The notes beneath the pieces were generated by a model that had not been told where the DNA came from, searched no databases, and saw nothing but the letters and a program-made list of their open reading frames with translations. The position numbers and the translations under genes are program-made. A stretch of DNA of 64,000 bases from Bursaphelenchus xylophilus (lineage: Eukaryota; Nematoda; Chromadorea; Rhabditida; Aphelenchoididae). Numbering within the stretch: the first letter of the stretch is position 1; each line of letters opens with the position of its first letter. Where the stretch lies: the NCBI GenBank assembly GCA_904066235.2, contig CAJFCV020000002.1, forward strand, positions 1,922,001 to 1,986,000, written 5' to 3'. Shown here in pieces: positions 29,111 to 41,319 of the stretch.

Positions 29111-31845
29111 GAGGTTTGTAGTTGTAGAAACTTGTGGTTGTCCTTGCAGACAAGTGGGAACACAAGCAATTTGAGGGAAAATTGAAAAAAGCGAAATTTT
29201 TTGGAGTAATCGGGAATAACTGAGGAAAATTGCTATTTTAGAGCCCACAAAGGGTAAATGATGGTCTCAGATTGTAGCCAGATCCTTCACAGGTAATCTA
29301 GCGTTCATTGCAACCATCTTGAGATCGCGCTTTGTATAGAAATTTGCATAAAAAGAAAAATCGCAAAATTTGGGGGCTATATGAAAAAATTGATACAACT
29401 CCGTATTTCAGCATAGATAAATGGCAAAAAATCATTTCAAAAAATCGACTAGTCAATAATAGGCACAGTAAATACTATACTGTATTTACATAAACATCGT
29501 AAACTTCAAAAAAAAAATTTTTTAATTGAAGATTTGAAGACGTTTTTATTCAAGGTTTCCATGGTAAAATACGTGTCCAAACTATTTGTTTTTATGATGT
29601 GGTCTCTTATTTTGCCTAGATCTTCAATTCAGCAAAAGAAATTTGCATAAAACTCAAAAAAATTAAATAAAAAGAATGAATTTTTAGAAGAAAAAATCCC
29701 GTTTCGAGACAATTTCGGTTTTCAATATTACAAAGAAAAGATGTAAAAAAAGAAAATTACACTGTCAGAAGTATTTTCCGTTCTTCAACGTCCTCAATTT
29801 TCATAAAAAGCCTTGTTTTGCCCCGAAAAATTCATCTCTTAAAAAACAGACAATCTAAAACAATGTCCAGCTCGCGGTACACGCATTCCCCCTCAAAACA
29901 CTCCGTAAAGCCCATTAACCCTCGGCCTGCAGTCCGTATTTATCACGCGGAGAACGCTGAAAACGTCTTTTAACCGCGATTGTTTACCGTTCCCAGAATT
30001 TGTTCGCAAAAAAAAGATGGGAAGCATGGGAGAAAGACTTTGATTTTGGTCGATTCTGAGAGATGTAGCGTCGGGGAATTACAATTTTTTGGATGACCGT
30101 GAAGCTGACTGTACGTGGAATTGAAAATAAGGAGAAAATTTACAAGGTCAGTTTGATTTTTGAGGGAAAACTGAAAACATGGGGAAAGGAGCTGAAGGTC
30201 GAAATTTTGATGGAAAAAAGCTAAAAAGAAAGGGAGAAATGGTGTAAAAAACAGAAAGAACAGCTTCGTTGTGATCTATGTTCTACTGGGAAGCCCTGAG
30301 GGCAAAAAATTTTTTAGATGAAAATCGAAAAACTATGAAAATTTGATCGGATTAAACCGCTGTTTTTCGGAAAAGATTATATAAAATACTGTTCGCCGAG
30401 GCCTATTTTTCATCTCCCCATATTATGCAAACCCCTGAACCTCGACCCAAAAAAGTGAGGAGGAAAAATGAAAAAAGAAGGCAAAACCCTCGGCTTTTAG
30501 GCAAGACGTCTGGCCAGCAGAGCAAAGAACCGTCCTTGAACAAAAAAAGGAAGTAAAAAAATTTGAGGGGGCTTGTGAGCGAGAAGAAAGACTGAAAGTT
30601 CAAAAAATCGAGAAAATATTTTTTTACATTTTTTGGATTAAACAAAAAATATATTTTTTTCATTTTTTCAATATAATTTTTTTAAATTTAATTTCTCTAT
30701 TGAAAAAAACAAAAATTAAAAAAAAGATTTTTTTATAATTTTTTCGAAAATCAGTTTCAAAAAAATTGAAAAAAATTAAAAAAAAATCTAAAAATAAAGT
30801 TTTTTTGTTATCTAAAGGTCATCTGCACCGTAAAATTACCAACTATAATCTGTAGATCACTCAGAAACGCTCTGCCAAAATGGCACTTTTCGGGTAATGC
30901 GCCTTGACTCCACGACAAGGTCCGCTCTTTTTTGTTTTACTTCCTCATTCCAGCAAGAAACAAAAGCGAGATAAACGGGGGTAAAATGGACATAGAACAG
31001 TTCTTGCAAGCGCACAAAAGGGAAGAAGTAAAGGCTTTTTGAAGGGGGCAAATCGAGTGCTTTTCGTTTTGAAAAAAATCAGAGGAGGGAAAAGATAGTA
31101 CATAGTCAAGCCTAATATAAAATCTGTAAAGCCTCTGTAAAACATATTGTCAAACAAATTCTGAAAAATTTTTTTTGCGTTTGCATTTATCATCAATTTG
31201 AAAGTTTGACTTTGAAGGGTCATAACTCGACGTAGGATTGATCATTTTTAATTATCTTTTTTTTAAACAAAATGGTAACTACTAAGAAATAAAATGAGCT
31301 ATTGCTCATAAAAATTGAGCAATCCTATAAACAGTTATAAGCATTTTACATCCGCGAACTTAGCTGAACCACCCTGTATACCTACCCCTTGAAAAATTGC
31401 AGTATCTAAACTATGGTAAAGCATACCAAAAAAACCGCTAATACCATTCAAAAAGAGGATGTCGAAAAACCTATTATCACATGGAATTAGCCGATGAAAA
31501 AAGTTTGGTCGATTTGGCAACTATTTTAATATTTCTCACCATTTCAAAAGTACACCTACCCCTGACAATTGTTTGGCTAATCTGGCCCGAATTTCAAAGG
31601 AATCGGCCTTCATTTCATTTCATCGTATACCGTATACGACTAAAAAGTCTATTGCATTCATTTCCTTTGCACTTTCATCACGTACCGCCTTAACGAGCCA
31701 TCTCTGACCTTGTACATGAAATTAATGTCAAGTCTCACATATGTTTTGAAAAAATTAACGTATCTATAGGAGAATCTGGGACAAGCTTCAACAAATTTGG
31801 AGCACACTTAGAAAACTTCTTCTAAAATCCTAAAAGCAAAACTTA
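29111..31845. other. spacer, few features
   Basis: AT-rich. A GC-richer patch at 29860-29990 contains a 36-codon ORF (29863-29973, starting MSSSRYTHSPSKHS) after AAAACA, which has no further support. A mariner-like terminus (complement TACAGGGTGG) lies at about 31352-31380. No other structure. Confidence 0.35.
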
Positions 31846-32247
31846 TAGGGGAAGTACTCCAAGTGCGACTAAATATCAATTCGTGAAAGTTTTAGCTCGC
31901 ACTTCGCGGGCGCCGCCGAGATATCGAACGATTTTTGCCGCCGAGAGAGCACGCTCAACCTGGAGAGCGGTACATAGAGAAAAGCGCTTATTGGCCATAA
32001 CTTTGGCAGTTTCGTGCGGAAAAATTTGATTTTTTGTAGAAACATTATCCTTTACGGTTGAAATAGGCATGACACTTTTCGTGCCGAAATTCGGCAAAAA
32101 GTCCAAAATTTTCGCCGGCTTTCGATCTACAAATCTCGGTTGTTTCTGCCAAGCGCGAGCTAGGATTCGCGCATATATCTTATAAAAAATTATTCTAAAT
32201 TTGTGCCAAGTTTCATCAAAATCTGAGCACTTGGAGTACTTCCCCTG
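31846..32247. mobile_element. family C MITE with TTA duplication
   Basis: TAGGGGAAGTACTCCAAGTG to CACTTGGAGTACTTCCCCTG, flanked by TTA at 31843-31845 and 32248-32250. The internal layout is the same as at 51716. Confidence 0.85.
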
Positions 32248-32571
32248 TTAGCCCAAAAAAATATTAAAAACTCTAAAATTTCCCCCAACTCTCGACCCAA
32301 AAACACAATAACTTTCGGACGCCGTCGGAGTGAACTACAAAACTAAGCCGGTCCAAAAATCCGACTCCCAAGAGCGGCGGGTGATACTGTTTACCAAAAA
32401 CGTGGACGACAACACAATCCTGTAATTTATTCAACAAGAGTACAGGGAAGAAATGTGGTCGAAATACATAGATTACAATAGTCTGGGTATTCAAATTAGA
32501 GCTAAAAAAAGATTGTTGTTTTTTTCCAAATCCAAAAATAACCGTTTTAAACTGCGAATTTCCTCATGATT

Positions 32572-32960
32572 ATCAGTTTGTCGGGAAAATAATGTGGATT
32601 TATCGCGCTTTGGAATCGCCGATCATTGTTTTGCGACGACTAATCGAAGCTGGAGATTTGGTCCGCAACTGCGACAAAGCGGCAAATTTTTCTCCGTCTA
32701 GTCCACATAATTTTTCCGACAGACGATTTTTTTAAATATTATCAGTTTGTCGGGAAAATAATGTGGAATTGTGGCCCCTTTGAAATCGCCGATCATCGTT
32801 TTGCGACGACCAGCAGCGACCAGGGCGAGTGATTTCGGACTTTCAAATTTCCCACATTATTTTCCCGACAGACTTATATCAGTTTGTCGGGAAAATAATG
32901 AACACTCTATCGCACTGAAAATCGCATCGTCGCCGAGAAAATGAGTTGTGTCACGACAAA
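32572..32960. mobile_element. three adjacent family A copies
   Basis: GTGGATT-type copies at about 32572-32726 and 32741-32877, then a left half of the GAGCAC type from 32880. Adjacent copies share the sequence TATCAGTTTGTCGGGAAAAT. Confidence 0.8.
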
Positions 32961-33610
32961 ATCAATTTTTTTCACAAAAATCGTAGCGAGATAAAGTTTT
33001 CGGAACTGTAATGACGTCAGATTGAAAAAAAAGTATGTTAAGTTTACAATTTTAATAAAAAGATTGAAAATTCTATATAATATGTATGTAATAATAGAGA
33101 AATTCAATGTTGAATCCCCCCAAAAATGTCTTTGTCAACCCCTCTCCGGGAAAGAAGAAAACGGATGATAAAAGCTTTCAGTGCTTTTGATCAAAAGTTT
33201 CGAATCGCATCAATGATAAAAAAAATGAGATAAGGAAACACATTTATCGCCCCTGAAAGAGCAAAAAAAGTTAAGAGTGCAACACTGGCACGAGGCTAAG
33301 CGAAAGAAAGAGAAACGAGGAAGTAATTTTCATTTTGGTCGGCTCCGAAAAGAGCCGATCGAACGAGACTAATGACCGGCCAGTCTGGCCGAAAAATATA
33401 TAAAAAAAAGATTTTTTTGGGTTATTTGGGTTCAAAATTTCAGGCATTGTAACAAAGCAAGTTCAAAAAAAAGTATAAAAAATGTCAGCCCTTCTCAACA
33501 AATCAAGTTTAGTAGCTGAAAAAAGGGATTGTAGTGCTTCCCAAGGGGCGTTTTTTGCGGCCAAGCCTTTCAAACTTTTATTGAATGCTTTATATAGACC
33601 GTAGATCATA
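32961..33610. other. spacer, no gene seen
   Basis: AT-rich. A short palindrome GGCTCCGAAAAGAGCC lies near 33341. Confidence 0.4.
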
Positions 33611-33810
33611 CTAGTCCGTTCGTGAAGTCGCTGGAGTGATTTTGGCGTTTGCACAGTGCGAAAAGTGAAAGTGCAAGCGAAAGCCAAAAAAAATCCTATT
33701 GCACGGTGCAAACAGCAAAAAATTGCAAATTGCAAAGAAAACTAAATTTTGTTTCTTTTTTCAAGTTGCGTGTTGCTGCTATCATTCCAGCGACTTTCCG
33801 GAAAGGCTAG
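33611..33810. mobile_element. family B MITE
   Basis: CTAGTCCGTTCGTGAAGTCG to CAGCGACTTTCCGGAAAGGCTAG (complementary ends), with TTGCACGGTGCAAA inside. Confidence 0.75.
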
Positions 33811-34630
33811 CAGTCCATAAAAGTAAAAAAAAGTGAAAATGTGCCGAATCGTCATAAAACTATAGCCGGCTTAATCTAGCATTCATTTCTTCAGATTTTT
33901 GAGACTTTTGGGGCTTCTAAGATACTTTTTATTAAGAAGTTTCATTGCAAGATATCCCAGCCCGTGTCTGACTTTCATCGGGCTGAGCCAACTAATCTTT
34001 TACAGGACCTTTCTACAAGCTCTTTATGGTCAAAAATCGTTTTTAATTCTGAAAAAAACGATTGACCAGACGCCCTTAAGCGCTGCTAGAGTTTTCAGCA
34101 GTTAATTTGCGGCTTCTTCCCAACTCCCCGCCACATTACTGTCTTCGCACTGCAACACTTTCATCATCAAAATCCCCGTCTAGCGCCCACATCCCTTCGA
34201 AATTAGACCGCCAAAAAATGGTTCCTCGTCTCCGACGCCGTAAATCCCTCAAATTTTTTACGCTAAAAAACTTTTGAGTGCAAAAGTTCAGTGGCGAGGA
34301 ATTCAAATAACGAAGGGAGAGGGGCGATCGGACGCATACGGTACCCTCAATTCAATAGACTCATTCGGTCGTTTTACAACGATCAGAGTTGGGGGAAAGG
34401 GCACATTGCATTCGTGGACGTATTGTTTGCACATTTCTGGTCAATAGATATAGTGTTTCGACGTGATCGACAAATTGTATTTTGCTCCTTACAAATCAGT
34501 TTTTTGCAAAAAAAAAGGAAGTAAGGCGGAATAGTATATATTATACGTACATATTGAGCTGATGTGAACAGAATGCCGTTAGCGACAATTTGAGAGAAAA
34601 ACAGACTTCTCGGGTTAGCACGAAACACTC
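33811..34630. other. less AT-rich spacer, no gene assigned
   Basis: Includes a hairpin (CAGCCCGTGTC, then CATCGGGCTGAG, near 33958-33984) and an 85-codon open plus frame without ATG (to 34524; NRLIRSFYNDQSWGKGH). A CAG acceptor lies near 34291. Too weak to call a gene. Confidence 0.3.
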
Positions 34631-34631
34631 T

Positions 34632-34787
34632 ATCAGTCTGTCGGGAAAATAATGTGGATTTGTCGCGCCTTGGAATCGCCCATTATCGCTTCGCGAGGGC
34701 TAGCGGCGGCTGGGGATTTGGAGCGCAACTACAGCGGGCTTGAGATTTATCCACGAAAAATCCACATTATTTTCCCGACAGACTGAT
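34632..34787. mobile_element. family A MITE, GTGGATT subtype
   Basis: TCAGTCTGTCGGGAAAATAA to TTATTTTCCCGACAGACTGA with TA on both sides. The interior TTGTCGCGCCTTGGAATCGC is typical of this subtype. Confidence 0.85.
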
Positions 34788-34864
34788 AATTTACTGGTCC
34801 AGCCCTCAAATTTTGCGCGACAAAATGCACTATTGATATTTTTTTTACCCAATGCGGCACACGA

Positions 34865-35140
34865 CGAAAAGTCTACAAAGTCTACGCACTTTATGAAAAT
34901 TCAAGTGGTACTAGCCCGTCCAGGAAAGTCGATGGGATTATAAAACATTGAAATATATTTCTGCGACATGCACAGTGAGAAAACCAAAGTTCAGTTTGCA
35001 CTGTGCAATTCCGGGCTGCTTGCACCGTGCAATTGGCTTTTTTTGCGCTAATGAGAACGGAACGTCATCAGTGAGAGAAAAAGGGCGATTTGAGGGAAAA
35101 ACAAGCTTCTTTGGTCGTCGTATTAGCTACGTAACTCTCT
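34865..35140. repeat. family B fragments
   Basis: TACGCACTTTATGAAAATTC and CTAGCCCGTCCAGGAAAGTCG, followed by GCACAGTGAG, TTTGCACTGTGCAA and TTGCACCGTGCAA. No clear right end. Confidence 0.5.
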
Positions 35141-35144
35141 AATC

Positions 35145-35393
35145 TACAGTGGGGACCTGATCAGTGACAAAAAATGTTCCATTTTGCATCCAGGAGGCAT
35201 CAAAAAATGTGGCAAAATGCATCCCTCTCCAAGTGAAAAAAGTCCGATTACAAAAACGCGCCCGCTCTTTTTATGAGGGGCCCTTCAAAACGAAGTTTTC
35301 TCACTTGGAGAAGGAAGCATTTTGCCACATTTTTGATGCTTCCCGGATGCAAAATGGTACGTTTTTTACCATTGAATCAGGTCCTCCACTGTA
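35145..35393. mobile_element. family D MITE
   Basis: TACAGTGGGGACCTGATCAG to AATCAGGTCCTCCACTGTA, palindromic interior with AAAGCGCGCCCGCTCTTTTT-like blocks at the centre. Confidence 0.8.
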
Positions 35394-35426
35394 CTAGCTC
35401 ATTTCTCCAAATAACGTTTTCCATGA

Positions 35427-35590
35427 CTAGCCCTTCCGAAAAAGTCGCTGGAGTGATTTATATAGGCGACATGCACTGAAAAAAAACAAAATTTCACCTT
35501 GCACTTTGCAATTTATTACCCCTTGCACCGCACATATCTTGCACTATGTTTGTCGCGAAAACCATTTCAGCGACTTTCCAAACAGACTTC
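35427..35590. mobile_element. family B MITE
   Basis: CTAGCCCTTCCGAAAAAGTC to CAGCGACTTTCCAAACAG, with TTGCACTTTGCAA inside. Confidence 0.6.
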
Positions 35591-36237
35591 ATTAAAATCC
35601 TACTGTTCCATTCGGATCACTTCCTCGCCAAATTCAACCCCCCAGCTCCCCAAGCTCGCTCACAAAAAACAAATTGTTATCACCGCCGCGGCTAATCTCA
35701 TCCGGTTCCCTACTCAAAAACCGCTTCCTCAAAGTCCAATTGGACCAAAGTTCCGTGCCCACAAAAGCTGTGGAAGTCAATTTTTCTCAAATTCGTTTAG
35801 AGCCTAACTACTTTTCGAGGACAAAAAACAGTTGGTTGGGTGCTCTGAGACCGGGAAGTTGGCAAAAAACAAAAAGAAAAATCTAGCCTTTGGCAAGCAG
35901 AGCCAAAAAAATGTTTCGAACCGAACGATGTACGAACGGACTGTGCTGTTCGCCTTTTCGAAAAAGAATAAAAGAGTGTGTGAGAAGTGACATGGTGATA
36001 GTTTCCAAGTGGCAACTTTACGCTCTTTGAGGATGGAGAAAAAAGACGGCATTATTCGAAGAATCAAGATAAAAAAGTTGACAAAAAATCGGTCTTGATG
36101 AGTGAAAGATGTGAAAGAGAAAGAAAAAAAGTAAATCTACTCCCGTTGCTATACATTAGGCGGATAAGGAAAATGCCTCAAGTGTGACGCTTAGATTTTT
36201 TTTTTTTTTTTTTGAATTTTACACATACTAGTCCGTT
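35591..36237. other. spacer, no gene seen
   Basis: A GC-richer part at 35600-35790 has no exon support. A short family C remnant (CTCAAGTGTGACGCTTAGAT) with a T17 run lies at 36178-36215. Confidence 0.35.
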
Positions 36238-36421
36238 CGTAAAGTCGCTGGAATGATTTCGGTGACGTGCACTGTGCAAGAAAACTCAGGGTGCGAGCGA
36301 CAGCTCGAAAAAGCCTATTGCACTGCGCAAAAAGCCAAAAATTGCACAGTGCAAAGTGAACTTTCGGTTTCGCGGAGTGCATGTCGCCGAAAACATTCCA
36401 GCGACTTTACGAACGGACTAG
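36238..36421. mobile_element. family B MITE, best-preserved copy
   Basis: CTAGTCCGTTCGTAAAGTCG and its exact complement at the other end, TA on both sides, with CACTGTGCAAG and TTGCACAGTGCAAAG inside. Confidence 0.85.
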
Positions 36422-36507
36422 TACTTCAGGCATGGGCCATACATAAATTTCTGAAAGTCTTAGCTCGTGCTTTGGAGAAACAGCCGAGAGAAAAACTTGG
36501 CTGACGC

Positions 36508-36956
36508 TGTAAACAGCTAAGAATTTCTAAAGTTTGACGGGTAGCCTAGTTAGGAGCCGTACGCAAAATTTTGAAATTTTTTGAAGAGATAATCCGAAAA
36601 GTAATACTCGTGATAACGGTCGCATCGACCCTGTTATTAAGAATGTACGCTAGTAGCCCAGTTACAGTGTTATTCACTTTGTCCGAGCCAGCGACGCTGA
36701 TGACGTCAGTCGGAGGCGGAGTTACCGCGCATGTAAGCGCCTCGATCGAAGATGGAGGAGAGAGGGAAAGGCTGTGAAGACGGCCGGTTGTGTTTGTAAA
36801 AATAAATATAATTTTTAGCCGGTATGGTTATTTGAATATTGTCTAGTAAAGGGAGACGCCACTCGGCACGTGGAAGGCGGTGGTGAGATACCTCGATTAG
36901 AAGGCTAGGTCAATCCATCGGTCAGCCCCGATCCCATAAGGGAGGGGTCTGTTACA
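36508..36956. repeat. candidate solo LTR-like unit
   Basis: Begins TGTAAACAG and ends CTGTTACA. It contains TGACGTCA, GTAATAC and AATAAATATA and is compositionally distinct. No target duplication matches these exact ends, although AACTTG occurs at both outer sides about 10 nt off on the left. Alternatively it is a single-copy regulatory block. Confidence 0.2.
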
Positions 36957-36997
36957 ACTTGAAAGGCAAGATATTTCATAGATATTTATGTGTCATC

Positions 36998-37148
36998 GTG
37001 TCGGGAAAAAATGTGGATTTTTTGCAACAAAAAAGTCCCGCCTCATTGCAGCCACGCACCGAATTTCCAGCCGCGGCGAGGCGTCGCAAAGCGATGACGA
37101 GCAATTCCAAAGCATGATAAACCCACATTATTTTCCCTACAGATAGAT
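36998..37148. mobile_element. family A MITE, diverged
   Basis: CATCGTGTCGGGAAAAAATG to CACATTATTTTCCCTACAG. Confidence 0.65.
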
Positions 37149-37680
37149 ATATACCTAAAAAAATGTTTAAACTTTTGCCAAATTTTGAAAAAACAGCTGC
37201 GCCACTTTTTCTACCCTCTATTGTCTTCAAAAATCGTAAAAAATTAAATTTTACACTTTCAGAGAAGGTAATTAGCAACGGCTTCTCATTAAAGCCCCCC
37301 GGCGAAACCCGCGTTACGAATTGCGAATCGTATTCTGGTCTGTGTTTGTATGCACAACATGCGTGCTGATAACACAGCCACACCGGGTCCAACGGGTCCG
37401 CTTCTCGGTTGGCATGGGAGTCTTAGCGTTTTAAAGGCGTATAATTGTAAGTATAGCGCCAAAGTGCGGTGTTTATGAATACGTATATAGTCGTCTTGGA
37501 CGACGGTTGGAAAGTGTAAAACAATACGGTCAAACGTGTAATTAGATGGATGCAGGAGAGATATTATAGTACAATAATGGCAAAACCACAGGTTTTGATG
37601 TGTTAGAGAAGACAGGGCGTTGATTGTAAAGATGGGTCCGTGAAATAAAAAGACATCGAAGTTTTGCACCCATTACAGGC
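37149..37680. other. spacer, no gene seen
   Basis: Contains a GC-richer stretch (GGGTCCAACGGGTCCGC near 37387) and open frames on the minus strand without splice or motif support. Confidence 0.35.
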
Positions 37681-37683
37681 CCA

Positions 37684-38235
37684 CATTAGACATGGCTCTG
37701 AGGCCGGGCCGAAAATCTCAGTCCAGCCCCCGCCTCAAAGAGTTTGGCCCGGTCCTGTCACATTCCAAATTTTCTTGGCCCGGCCAGGAAATTTTCGCTT
37801 CGAGACACAGAATTCTACAGTAGGGGGCCTGATTCAGTGGCAAAAAACGTACCATTTTGCATCCAGGAGGTAGCAAAAAATGTTGCAAAATACCTCCTCC
37901 TTCAAGTGAAAAAAAAATTGATTTCAAAAGCACGCCCGCTCTTTTTTGTGAAGGAAAAGGCGCGCCCTACAAAACGAACACTTGGAGAGGGAAGCATTTC
38001 GCCGCATCACTTGGAGAGGGAAGCATTTCGCCACATTTTTGATACTTCCCGGATGCAAAATGGTACGTTTTTTGCCTCTGGATCAGGCCCCCCACTGTAA
38101 TCATTGGGGCCGATTTAGGGCCGGGCGATGACCCCTTGGTGGCCCGACTCCAGGTCCTTCCATACCCGCTCGAGTATGAAAGGATCTGGCCCATAAAAAT
38201 GAAGGATCTAGCCCACACAAACGCCTGGAAATGTC
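37684..38235. repeat. GGCCCGG-rich element interrupted by a family D MITE
   Basis: TAGACATGGCTCTGAGGCCG opens a GGCCCGG-rich block. A complete family D element (37816-38099, TACAGTAGGGGGCCTGATTC to CAGGCCCCCCACTGTA) sits inside. GGGCCGGGCGATGACC resumes afterwards, suggesting insertion of D into the GGCC element. Confidence 0.6.
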
Positions 38236-38357
38236 AGCTCGCGTATTGACGGCACGTCCGAAATATTCAGAGATCTTCGTCGACAAAAGTGTGGGCAAAA
38301 AAACCCTTTTTTGACCATGCATACATTGTCTGTCATGTTCACGTGGAAAAACTTGCT

Positions 38358-38516
38358 TATCAGTCTGTCGGGAAAATAACGGCGGGTCGTCGCAGCAAAA
38401 TGTCTCGCCTCGCCGCTATCGCGCACCAAATCCAAAACCACGGCTTGCAGTCGCAAAGCGATGATGGGCGATTCCGAGGCGCGACGATCCGCCATTATTT
38501 TCCCGACAGACTGATA
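38358..38516. mobile_element. family A MITE, near-perfect ends
   Basis: TATCAGTCTGTCGGGAAAAT to its exact complement. A variant interior begins CGGCGGGTCGTCGC. Confidence 0.85.
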
Positions 38517-38970
38517 TTTGTTTTGAAAAAGAGTTCAGGCTTTCTTTGGCTCTTCAAAGTTTGCGGAGATGCGGCATATATGCACGGCGCAGAGGTAGTA
38601 TCTACAAAAAATAATATCAAGGCTTTTTTGCCTTACTCCGTAGTATACATATACCTGCGCCATTTGCTTCGGAAACAGCTAGAAACGGCTGTCTGTCTGT
38701 AATATCCAGACATGGCAACAAGGGGCTTTTGCCATCTCCGCCCCCGGCCTATCCCTTGTCCCGGCCCCAAGAAAAGCTCGGCCCGGCCTTTTCCGAAATT
38801 TCCGAAACCCGGCTCGGCCCCTGATGGTATCAATCTGTCGGGAAAATAATGAGCACTCTGGCGTAGCGGATATTGCATCGCCGCCGAGAAATTGAGTTAC
38901 GTCGCGGCAAGATCAAATTGTTTTTTTCATTTCAGCGACATTGTGCTCGTTATTTCTCCGACACACTGAT
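38517..38970. repeat. GGCC-rich fragment and a family A MITE
   Basis: 38708-38822 repeats the CAGACATGGC...GGCCCGGCC theme seen at 37684 and 54826. A family A copy follows at 38828-38970 (TATCAATCTGTCGGG to CGACACACTGAT). Confidence 0.65.
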
Positions 38971-39240
38971 ATCACCAAAGATCTCGAATTGGAAAGTATG
39001 GTCCACATTTCATCAAAAAAATTGAAAAATAAAAAAAGCCCAAAAGGTGACATGTTTGCACTGTGTGCCCTTTTGCGAAAAAAACTTGTCGCACGTCGAC
39101 AAGTAAAGTTCAAGGTGCATTCCGACCATGCGCAGTGCGAAAACATGTCAAGACTTTTTGGTCCTTCTGATAACAAATTCCTGAACGAAAAGTGCATATG
39201 ACGACACATGCAACGCCTGTGTGAAACAAATGTATGTTAT

Positions 39241-39853
39241 GACCAGAGATCATAACAGGAGCTCCGGAATTCTGGAGTCGGTTCCTGGCTCCGGAGTCGG
39301 GTCTTGGCTCCGGAGTCGATTCTTGGCTTCGAAGTCGGTTCTTGGCTCCGGAGTCAATTCTTAGCTTCGAAGTCGGTTCTTGGCTCCGGAGTCAATTCTT
39401 GGCTTCGAAGTCGGTTCTTGACTCCAAAGTCGGTTCTCGGCTCCGGAGTCGACTCTTGGCTTCAGAGTTTGCTCTTGGCCCCAGAGCCGGTTCTTGACTC
39501 TGGAGTCGGCTATTGGCTCCGAAGTTAGCCTTTGGCTCCGAATTCGACTCTTGGCTCCGGTTTCAGCTCTGAGCGGCTCCGGCTCCGGAGTCGGCTCTTG
39601 GCTCCGGCTTTTTGCACTGCCCCGGCTCCGAAGTCCGATATAGACTTTGGAGACGGCTCTTGGCTCCATAGTCGAATCTTGGCTCCTGAGTTGGCTCTTG
39701 ACTCCGGAGTCTGATTTTGACTCCGGAATCAGCTCTTGGCTTCGGCTCTAAGCGGCTAAGGCTCCGAGGCGAAGCCGCAAATTTGGCCTCGGCTCCGGAC
39801 CTGAGCGGCTCCGAGCCGGAGCCAAAATTTTTGCCGTGGCAATCTCTGGCTAT
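39241..39853. repeat. 19-bp minisatellite bounded by short inverted ends
   Basis: About 30 imperfect copies of a 19-bp unit (TCTTGGCTCCGGAGTCGGT). Because 57 is a multiple of both 3 and 19, all frames in phase read as a 19-residue protein repeat (VGSWLRS...), which explains the open frames here without coding. The block starts ACCAGAGAT and ends CCGTGGCAATCTCTGG, the same ends as the element at 51551-52348, so it is probably a mobile unit with an expanded interior. Confidence 0.8.
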
Positions 39854-41140
39854 GACTGCCTAAGAAAAAACTTATTAAATTTTCCCTCCCATATGAATGG
39901 TTACACTTTTTTTAAATGCAAGACATTAAGAAAAATTTAATTAGGGAAATATTGAGCACAATTTGTTCGTTCGATCACAATGCAAGAACAGAAGTCTGTT
40001 TTAAATCGTAATTGAATTTTCCGTGGGCTCGTGGAACTCAAAGGCCAAAGTGAATGTACGATGTAATAAAATAAAAGGTGTAAATGTTGTATACGGATGC
40101 AAAAATGAATTCAGATTAGATTAGAGCGGTAATGAAAGGGGAACGGATAATAATGAGCACAATTTCGCTGTGCCGATCGCGTCGCTAAAGAGTGCGACAT
40201 AGTGCTCATTATTTTCCCGACAGACCGATATTTGCGTGAGCTTTGATCTACGAACTTTTCAAATACAGTTTGTTGAATGCCGGCCGTTGTAGGTTTCCCA
40301 ATGACCCAGAAAAAACGAAAACAAAACTCTCCGCACACAAGAATCTTCATTTAGCCGATATTCAGGCCGAGGCCAAAACTCTGGACCCAAAATAAAATAA
40401 TAGCAGAATCTCGGGATCCATTTACTCGCAGTGCCCGCAAAAACAAAGACAACACACCCGCTGCGGGCTCTGCAAACGACACGAAAATAATTTATTCGGC
40501 CGGAAAAAATAGAGCTATCAGCGAATGAGGCTCTTCTCACTGTCACACTTCATTTTCGATAAACTCGGGGGTAAATAGTGTTGGATATCTCAGCGATGGC
40601 TGTATTATGGCGGCTAAGTTTTATAGCAAATAGAATTACTTCTTTCTAGAAGACGTATGTAAAACTTTAAGCGAGTTGGAGCGTTTCGCTTTGAGATATT
40701 TCCTTATATGTGAAGCTTGGGTGTTTCAACATAGGTATTCCGAGATTGTCAAATATCTCGGTTGTCCCTGCAACGCTGAAGCTAAAATTTTTGGGTTGTA
40801 ATTTGAAAGCAACATAGATCAAGTGAGCAAAATTTGAAGTGAATCCACGCGTTGTGCTAAGCGATATTCCTCTGTGAATTGAGCTATGTATATCTTAGAC
40901 TGCACTTTTGAAGATCGTTCAATCTTTCAGCCGCTTCTTCAAATCATGAGGCAAAAACTTTCAGAGCCTTTCTACAACGAATCCAGAAGATAGAGACAAA
41001 ATTTCAAGCAAGTCTGAGCGCAATGCCTCGAGCAATCGTCTTTTAAACACGCCCTTCGCACTTTGGGGTGCGTTTTCAAAGATCGCTAATCGTAAATAAA
41101 TATTATCTCGTATGTGCTTAGCGCAAGGAAAAACTGTCAG
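39854..41140. other. spacer with a small family A deletion derivative
   Basis: A short A copy lies at 40148-40230 (right end TTATTTTCCCGACAGACCGA). The GC-richer patch at 40255-40560 is repeat-free and could be regulatory. Family C-like fragments follow (GATATCTCAGCGATGGC, TTTCAGCCGCTTCTTC). No gene. Confidence 0.4.
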
Positions 41141-41144
41141 CATA

Positions 41145-41319
41145 CTAGTCCGTTTGCAATGGAGCGATTTTCAGGGCATGCACTGTGCAGAAGCAAAAGT
41201 TTTCTTTGCACAGTGCAATTTCTTGCTTTCCGCACCGTGCAAGAGGCTTTTTTTGGCTGGCATTTTTTTTGCACAGTGCAAACGTCAGATTCACCCCAGC
41301 GACTTTACGAACGTACCAG
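41145..41319. mobile_element. family B MITE
   Basis: CTAGTCCGTTTGCAATGGAG to CCAGCGACTTTACGAACGTA, with TTTGCACAGTGCAA twice. Confidence 0.75.

Noticed and set aside
30403..30663. 86-codon hydrophobic minus-strand ORF
   Set aside because: Phe/Leu/Lys-rich as expected from A/T runs; no acceptor, donor or motif.
39304..39714. Long repetitive open frames on both strands suggesting a repeat protein
   Set aside because: They follow from the 19-bp period, with no start context or splice support, and occur equally on both strands.
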